64,000 nt of DNA from Desulfobacteraceae bacterium (GTDB taxonomy: Bacteria > Desulfobacterota > Desulfobacteria > Desulfobacterales > Desulfosarcinaceae): NCBI GenBank assembly GCA_013003715.1, contig JABDIN010000107.1:41166-105165 (forward strand), given 5' to 3'. The translations under genes were made by a program, and so were the position numbers. Positions 63,875 to 64,000 of the stretch are shown in pieces. Each line of letters starts with the position of its first letter. Within the stretch, counting starts at the first letter, position 1. The notes beneath the pieces are model-generated. The model saw only the letters and a program-made list of their open reading frames with translations. It had not been told where the DNA came from and did no database searches.

Positions 63875-64000
<126 letters not shown>

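Overview
The window looks like chromosomal DNA of an anaerobic bacterium of the Desulfobacterota (Desulfobacteraceae/Desulfosarcina-like). I infer this from the anaerobic cobalt-early B12 pathway with a fused CbiET, a RACo-type corrinoid activator, a U32 protein, a CdaA-type cyclase and the protein sequences generally. No sulfate-reduction gene lies in the window, so the lineage is an inference. Most of the DNA is ordinary single-copy coding sequence of moderate GC, with AT-rich, repeat-bearing spacers.

Layout. (1) 1-8.1 kb, plus strand: tail of an AI-2E-type permease, gyrA, gpsA, a small Cys protein, pgk, a TVP38/TMEM64 membrane protein, an unknown 353-aa protein, a one-TM coiled-coil protein and yhbY. 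(2) 8.1-12.6 kb: a class A penicillin-binding protein, a small His-rich protein, a U32 (TrhP-like) protein and a CbiR-like cobamide remodelling enzyme. (3) 13.3-30.6 kb, all minus strand: a large B12 locus. A cobalamin riboswitch with a downstream intrinsic terminator precedes btuC-btuD-btuF, then cbiA, cbiC, cbiL, a GATE-domain membrane protein, cbiD, cbiET, cbiF, cbiG, cbiH, cobQ, cobU and cobS. After a repeat-filled gap come the threonine-phosphate decarboxylase and cbiB. Uptake and synthesis thus appear to share one B12-sensing leader. cbiJ, a cobaltochelatase, cobT and an adenosyltransferase are not in the window. (4) 30.7-36.1 kb: a RACo-like ASKHA ferredoxin protein, a CPBP protease, a HEAT-repeat membrane protein and khpA. 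(5) 36.8-48.8 kb: a glycerol regulon, glpR-glpSTPQUV (ABC uptake) divergent from glpA-glpB-glpK, followed by tRNA-Arg. (6) 49.4-56.0 kb: a dpp-type peptide ABC transporter, an OsmC protein and an XRE-cupin regulator. (7) 56.3-60.5 kb: a diadenylate cyclase fused to a YbbR-like domain, an IS66 relic, a MITE-like element, a RAYT transposase between its inverted repeats, and a secreted putative metalloprotease. (8) 60.7-64 kb: a LysM lytic transglycosylase, then tRNA-Thr/Tyr/Gly/Thr and the start of tuf.

How the parts work together. The glycerol regulon imports glycerol by ABC transport, phosphorylates it (GlpK) and oxidises G3P (GlpAB); gpsA and pgk sit elsewhere in the window. The B12 locus would supply the corrinoids used by enzymes that RACo-type proteins keep reduced. 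The most unusual non-coding content is a dispersed inverted-repeat family (about 10.1, 35.3 and 49.2 kb), a 216-bp tandem repeat behind cobS, and the mobile-element scar at 57.5-59.0 kb.
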